This document shows positions 60,708 to 64,000 of a DNA stretch of 64,000 bases, in pieces. Numbering within the stretch: the stretch's first letter is position 1; the number at the start of each line of letters is the position of its first letter. Source of the stretch: Akkermansia massiliensis (lineage in GTDB: Bacteria; Verrucomicrobiota; Verrucomicrobiia; Verrucomicrobiales; Akkermansiaceae). Where the stretch lies: positions 434,001 through 498,000 of the forward strand of contig NZ_JAMGSI010000002.1 in assembly GCF_023516715.1 (NCBI RefSeq). The letters run 5' to 3'. The notes below the pieces were generated by a model that had not been told where the DNA came from, ran no database searches, and saw only the letters and a list, made by a program, of their open reading frames with translations. The position numbers were made by a program, and so were the translations under genes.

Positions 60708-61412
60708 TTACTTCCCGGCAAGCCGGCGGCTGGTCTCCAGGCGCGCGGCCAGCTCCTCAAAGGAGACGGTCCCGTCCAGGCAAAGGCTCACCCAGCTTTT
60801 CTTATTCATGTGGTAGGCCGGAAAACGGCTGTGATGGTCCACAAGGCCCTCGAGCTCCCCAGGGCGGACCCGCAGATTCAGCACCTCCACCCTTTCCCTG
60901 GAACTGCCGCCCAGTTTCAACCGCGGCACAGCCAGAAAAACGGCATACCATTTTTCCGTGTCCTTCCGCCGCACGACAGCGCTTCCCGGCGACTTCCTCC
61001 ACAGGAATTCCAATTCATCCCCGTAAGCCTCCCGGACGTGCGCGACGAGGCTCCGGGCAGGATCGCCCTTGAAGAAATCAGGTTCAAAGCAGCACTCCGC
61101 CACATGCCACAGCTCTTCCTCATATTCCCTGCGGAGCGCCCTCTCCCGCAACCTGTCTGCCTCTCCCTGAGCAAGATGAGGGATACTCTTCCCGTCCGCA
61201 TCACGCACCGTTACGCTGACGGAGCCCTCCGCATGTATTTCAAATTCCATACAGAGCTGCCCGTTCAGCAGCTTTGTCCGGTACAGAAAACCATTTTCCC
61301 CGCGAACGCAGCCGAAGGGAGGCAATTTTTCCTCACACAACCTCCTGTCCCTGAAAACGCGTTCCACGGCTTTTTCATACCAGCTTTTCCGGGGAATGCG
61401 GCGAAAGAACAT
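60708..61412 (-). CDS. MmcQ/YjbR family protein
   Basis: This 234-residue protein has an MmcQ/YjbR C-terminal domain (about residues 110-230). Visible signatures are the FLWRKSPGSAVVRRKDTEKWYAVFLAV strands and the terminal block FPAYHMNKKSWVSLCLDGTVSFEELAARLETSRRLAGK (family pattern: aYhlnKksW.sv.Ld..v...el..ll..Sy.l). The first ~100 residues (FGCVRGENGFLYRTKLLNGQLCMEF) are a second alpha/beta unit seen in longer members. Double-wing fold; DNA binding is suggested but not shown for the family. Confidence 0.8.
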   Translation of the reverse strand: MFFRRIPRKSWYEKAVERVFRDRRLCEEKLPPFGCVRGENGFLYRTKLLNGQLCMEFEIHAEGSVSVTVRDADGKSIPHLAQGEADRLRERALRREYEEELWHVAECCFEPDFFKGDPARSLVAHVREAYGDELEFLWRKSPGSAVVRRKDTEKWYAVFLAVPRLKLGGSSRERVEVLNLRVRPGELEGLVDHHSRFPAYHMNKKSWVSLCLDGTVSFEELAARLETSRRLAGK

Positions 61413-61573
61413 GAGGAAAAGAAGTTAAAGGAGATGGAAGGATGGAAAACGCCAGCTGCACCCCTGCAGGCGTGCAGAACCCGGCCAAGCCATGATAAAT
61501 CCGCACGGGAACGGTACAAGGCCAAAATAACCTGCTCCCCATGTCCGGGGCGCCCGCATCGGGAAAAGAGTTT

Positions 61574-62368
61574 TTACCTCCCCGTCAGCACATACCACAC
61601 GAACAGGCTGTTATGCTTCACGTACCGCTTGAGCAGCCTCGCCGGCTCCCGGTAAATGCGGTACAGCCATTCCAGGCCGTTTTTCTGCATCCACCGGGGC
61701 GCGCGCTTCACCGTTCCGGCATGGAAGGCGAAGGCCGCTCCCACGCCCACATAAACCGCGGGAGGCAGCAGCTCCTTCTGCTCCGCCATCCACCGCTCCT
61801 GCTTCGGGCAGCCCAGGCCCACCCACACCACATTGGCCCCGCTTGAGGCAACCGCCTCCCGCATCTCCCTCCGGTCTTCCTCCGTCCAGGAACGGAATGG
61901 CGGGGAATGCACGCCGGCCAGATGAAAAGCCGGGTACTTCTCCTTCAATGCGGACGCCAGGGTCTCCAGCGTCCCTTCATCTCCGCCCAGCAAAAAATGG
62001 CGCAGACCCGGATACTCCGCATTCGCCCGCACCAGGGCTTCCATCAGGTCCGGCCCGCTCACGCGTTCGGCGCTCCTTTCCCCTGCGGGAAGGCCCCTGT
62101 TCAGCTTCCACACCACAGGCATTCCGTCCGGGCAAACCACGTCCATCCGTTCCAGCACGGCCCCATAACCCCGGTCATGAACGCCGAGGGTTATCACGTG
62201 CACGTCCGCGGCGGCCACCAGGCACGGGGCCTGCGCTTCCAGGGCACGTTCCGCCAGGGCAGAGCTCATTTCCTCCACGGAGCTGACGGCCACGGAAAAG
62301 CCGAACACCTTTCTGGTCTCGCACGGCATCCGCGCGCCGGGCTGGTCAGGGTTGTTTGCAGCAGTCAT
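61574..62368 (-). CDS. WecG/TagA/CpsF-family glycosyltransferase (GT26)
   Basis: This 264-residue enzyme is of the UDP-ManNAc(A)-type transferase family that adds the second sugar to a lipid-linked intermediate in cell-surface polysaccharide synthesis. Motifs seen are VFGFSVAVSSVEEM, the VCPDGMPVVWKLN motif with the conserved catalytic Asp, HFLLGGDEGTLETLASAL, VVWVGLGCPKQERWM, GVGAAFAFHAGTVKRAPRWMQKNGLEWLYRIYREPARLLKRY and a hydrophobic C-terminal helix for membrane association. The start at 62368 is preferred; the frame extends upstream without similarity. The acceptor and sugar are not predictable, and no other polysaccharide gene is adjacent. Confidence 0.9.
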   Translation of the reverse strand: MTAANNPDQPGARMPCETRKVFGFSVAVSSVEEMSSALAERALEAQAPCLVAAADVHVITLGVHDRGYGAVLERMDVVCPDGMPVVWKLNRGLPAGERSAERVSGPDLMEALVRANAEYPGLRHFLLGGDEGTLETLASALKEKYPAFHLAGVHSPPFRSWTEEDRREMREAVASSGANVVWVGLGCPKQERWMAEQKELLPPAVYVGVGAAFAFHAGTVKRAPRWMQKNGLEWLYRIYREPARLLKRYVKHNSLFVWYVLTGR

Positions 62369-62394
62369 GGCCTGATGGAAATGAAGGGTGAAAA

Positions 62395-63168
62395 TCACGG
62401 CAGGGACAGCCTCAGCCCGTCGTAGGCAGGCATGACGTTCTCCGGCAGCTTGCCGGAAAGAATCCCGTAATCCATGTCGTGGGACATGTGGGTCAGCACG
62501 GCGCGCCCGGGCCGGATGGCGGCAATGGCGGCCAGGGATTCCTCCAGGCACAGGTGCGTGGGGTGCAGATGATAGCGCAAGCCGTCAATAATCAGCAGGT
62601 CAACCCCTTTCATGGCCTCCAGGGAGGCCTCCGGAATGCTTTTCACATCCGGCATGTATGCCAGCCGCTGCCCTTCCGCCTCCAGCACGTAGGCATAAGT
62701 CTCCACCCCGGCATGCATTACGGGAAGAGGCGTCACCAGCACGCTCCCTACGCGGAACGGCTCCCTCACTTCGTGAGGTTCCGGCCTGACGTAGCCGCTC
62801 CGGCCCGGTTTCGGTTCAAACGCCCAGCCGTACATGGTCCGCAGGGCTTCCATCGTCTGCGGTGAGGCGTACAGGGGCAGGCCGCCGGACCTGCGCCAGC
62901 AGAAGGCGCGCAGATCGTCAAAGCCGCCCACGTGGTCCACATGGGCGTGCGTGTACAGCACGGCGTCCACGTCCGTGATGTTTTCCCGCAGGGCCTGCTG
63001 ACGCAGATCCGGGGAGGAATCCAGCAGAATGCGGGTGCCCGCGGCCTCCACGTAAACTGAAGAACGCAACCGCTTGTTTCTGGGGTCCGGGGACGTGCAG
63101 ACCGCACAGGAGCAACCTATCTGCGGAACTCCGGTGGACGTTCCGGTGCCCAGAAAGAGAATGTTCAT
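62395..63168 (-). CDS. PhnP-like metallo-beta-lactamase-fold hydrolase
   Basis: This 257-residue cytoplasmic metallohydrolase starts with FLGTGTSTGVPQIGCSCAVC, the signature of PhnP-type phosphodiesterases, in which the cysteine pair can bind structural zinc. The metal-binding motif is LYTHAHVDHVGGFDDLRAF (HxHxDH), with further ligands in LPVMHAG, YMPDVKSI and LTHMSHDMDYG. PhnP cleaves cyclic ribose phosphates from phosphonate metabolism, but without phn genes nearby the substrate here is open. An ATG at 63180 adds four residues. Confidence 0.88.
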   Translation of the reverse strand: MNILFLGTGTSTGVPQIGCSCAVCTSPDPRNKRLRSSVYVEAAGTRILLDSSPDLRQQALRENITDVDAVLYTHAHVDHVGGFDDLRAFCWRRSGGLPLYASPQTMEALRTMYGWAFEPKPGRSGYVRPEPHEVREPFRVGSVLVTPLPVMHAGVETYAYVLEAEGQRLAYMPDVKSIPEASLEAMKGVDLLIIDGLRYHLHPTHLCLEESLAAIAAIRPGRAVLTHMSHDMDYGILSGKLPENVMPAYDGLRLSLP

Positions 63169-63232
63169 CACAGAGGTCATGATTGCGTTTAGAGCAAATG
63201 ATGCCATAATGCATTCAAAATCCAAAGCCCGA

Positions 63233-64000
63233 ATGCTTACATTGCTGAAAATTAGAAACCTGGCCCTCGTGGACCAGCTGCTCTGGGAACCCAGCTCCGG
63301 TTTCATCTGCATCACGGGGGAAACGGGGGCGGGCAAATCCGTCATCATCGGCGCCATACGCCTGGCGCTGGGAGAACGCGCGGACAAAACGCTCATCCGG
63401 TCCGGAGAACAGCAATGCAGCGTGGAGGCCGTGTTCCACCTGCCGGACTCCTCCCCGGTGCACGCCATTCTGAACGAACACGGCGTGCCGCCCTGCGAAG
63501 ACGGCAACCTGATCATCAAGCGCATCATTTCCTCCACGGCCAACCGCCAGTTCCTGAATGACAGCCCGTGCACCCTGAACCTGCTGCGGGAGGCGGGCGC
63601 CTGCCTGGTGGACATGCACGGCCCCAGCGACCACCGCTCCCTGATCTCCCAGGAGAGGCAGCTTTCCCTGCTGGACGCCTTTGGGGAGCACGCCCCCCTG
63701 CTGCACGCCTACGCGGACGCGTGGCGGCAATGGCAGGACGCGCGCCGGGCCTATGACGACCTGGAGCATGCGGAAGCGGCCACCGCGCGGGAAATAGAGC
63801 TGCTGCGCCACCAGGTGGACGAGATAGACGCCGCCGCCTTTACGCCGGAGGAAGTGCTCACGCTGGAAGAACGCTGGCAGCGCGCCCGCAACGGCACCAG
63901 GCTTCAGGAACAGGTTTCCAGAATGCTTGCCATGCTGGAGGAAACGGACGTGCCCGGCCTGGGTTCCCAGTTGAGGGAACTGACCCGGGCGGCGCACGAA
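63233..64000 (+). CDS. recN: DNA repair protein RecN, N-terminal part (runs off window)
   Basis: The frame is open from the ATG at 63233 (MLTLLKIRNLALVD) to the window end, 256 residues of about 550. It starts with the SMC/RecN-type ABC ATPase head: ICITGETGAGKSVIIGAIRLALGERADKTLIRSG (Walker A GETGAGKS), then RIISSTANRQFLND and LVDMHGPSDHRSL. The typical Q in the LVxIHGQHxHQ segment is here MHGPSDH. The coiled-coil arm begins near residue 170. RecN acts in double-strand-break repair as an SMC-like protein. An in-frame ATG at 63209 would add eight basic residues. It is divergent from the PhnP-like gene. Confidence 0.92.
   Translation, partial: MLTLLKIRNLALVDQLLWEPSSGFICITGETGAGKSVIIGAIRLALGERADKTLIRSGEQQCSVEAVFHLPDSSPVHAILNEHGVPPCEDGNLIIKRIISSTANRQFLNDSPCTLNLLREAGACLVDMHGPSDHRSLISQERQLSLLDAFGEHAPLLHAYADAWRQWQDARRAYDDLEHAEAATAREIELLRHQVDEIDAAAFTPEEVLTLEERWQRARNGTRLQEQVSRMLAMLEETDVPGLGSQLRELTRAAHE

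Overview
The window looks like a chromosome segment of a Verrucomicrobiota bacterium, most likely Akkermansia muciniphila or a close relative. This is inferred from the gene content: a secreted M60 (mucinase-like) metallopeptidase, an alpha-2-macroglobulin/PBP1C pair, an SHD1-like secreted protein, a fused CobA-HemD enzyme, lipid A and peptidoglycan genes of a Gram-negative cell, and giant RHS proteins with serine-rich linkers. Most genes are GC-rich and strong Shine-Dalgarno sequences are scarce. I see no rRNA, tRNA, CRISPR array, prophage or complete insertion sequence.

Layout. 1-3.6 kb: the end of a U32 peptidase gene, rnr (RNase R) with a good promoter, a candidate small RNA with its own promoter and terminator, and a small cupin. 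3.7-12.2 kb (minus strand): an alpha-2-macroglobulin / penicillin-binding protein 1C operon. 12.2-26.3 kb: the accessory region, an RHS polymorphic-toxin locus. A 2040-residue RHS protein with a 41-residue pure serine run is followed by two shorter orphan RHS cassettes. Each cassette has a GC-rich core, an AT-rich toxin tip and an AT-rich candidate immunity gene. The orphan cassettes abut antisense fragments resembling the 3' end of a citramalate synthase gene. 26.4-36.7 kb: cobalamin adenosyltransferase, an MFS transporter, a LysR regulator divergent from an RtcB ligase, the M60 peptidase, a lipoprotein MsrA-MsrB fusion, an L,D-transpeptidase and two small membrane proteins. 37-49.5 kb: aconitase, a peptidoglycan amidase, an aldo/keto reductase, an SHD1-like secreted protein, a type IA topoisomerase, a lipoprotein, CobA-HemD, a PepSY-like protein and a YugP-type membrane protease. 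49.7-55.1 kb: an AcrAB-type efflux operon divergent from a MerR regulator, with a textbook MerR-type promoter between them. 55.3-59.5 kb: pyruvate (2-oxo acid) dehydrogenase E1alpha, E1beta and E2 followed by lpxI. 59.6-64 kb: two small helical repeat proteins, a C_GCAxxG_C_C protein, an MmcQ/YjbR protein, a WecG/TagA glycosyltransferase, a PhnP-like hydrolase and the 5' end of recN.

The most interesting system is the RHS array. The first and third tips are clearly homologous to each other, and so are their downstream membrane-anchored partners, which is what toxin-immunity pairs should look like. All three tips carry a hydrophobic strand ending in His-Gly followed by a hydrophobic strand ending in Ala/Ser-Cys, the layout of caspase-fold (clan CD) cysteine peptidases; that assignment is inference. 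The middle tip is separated from its core by a -1 frame change exactly at an A6 run. About 860 bp of near-identical core repeated in direct orientation could let the main gene swap tips by recombination.
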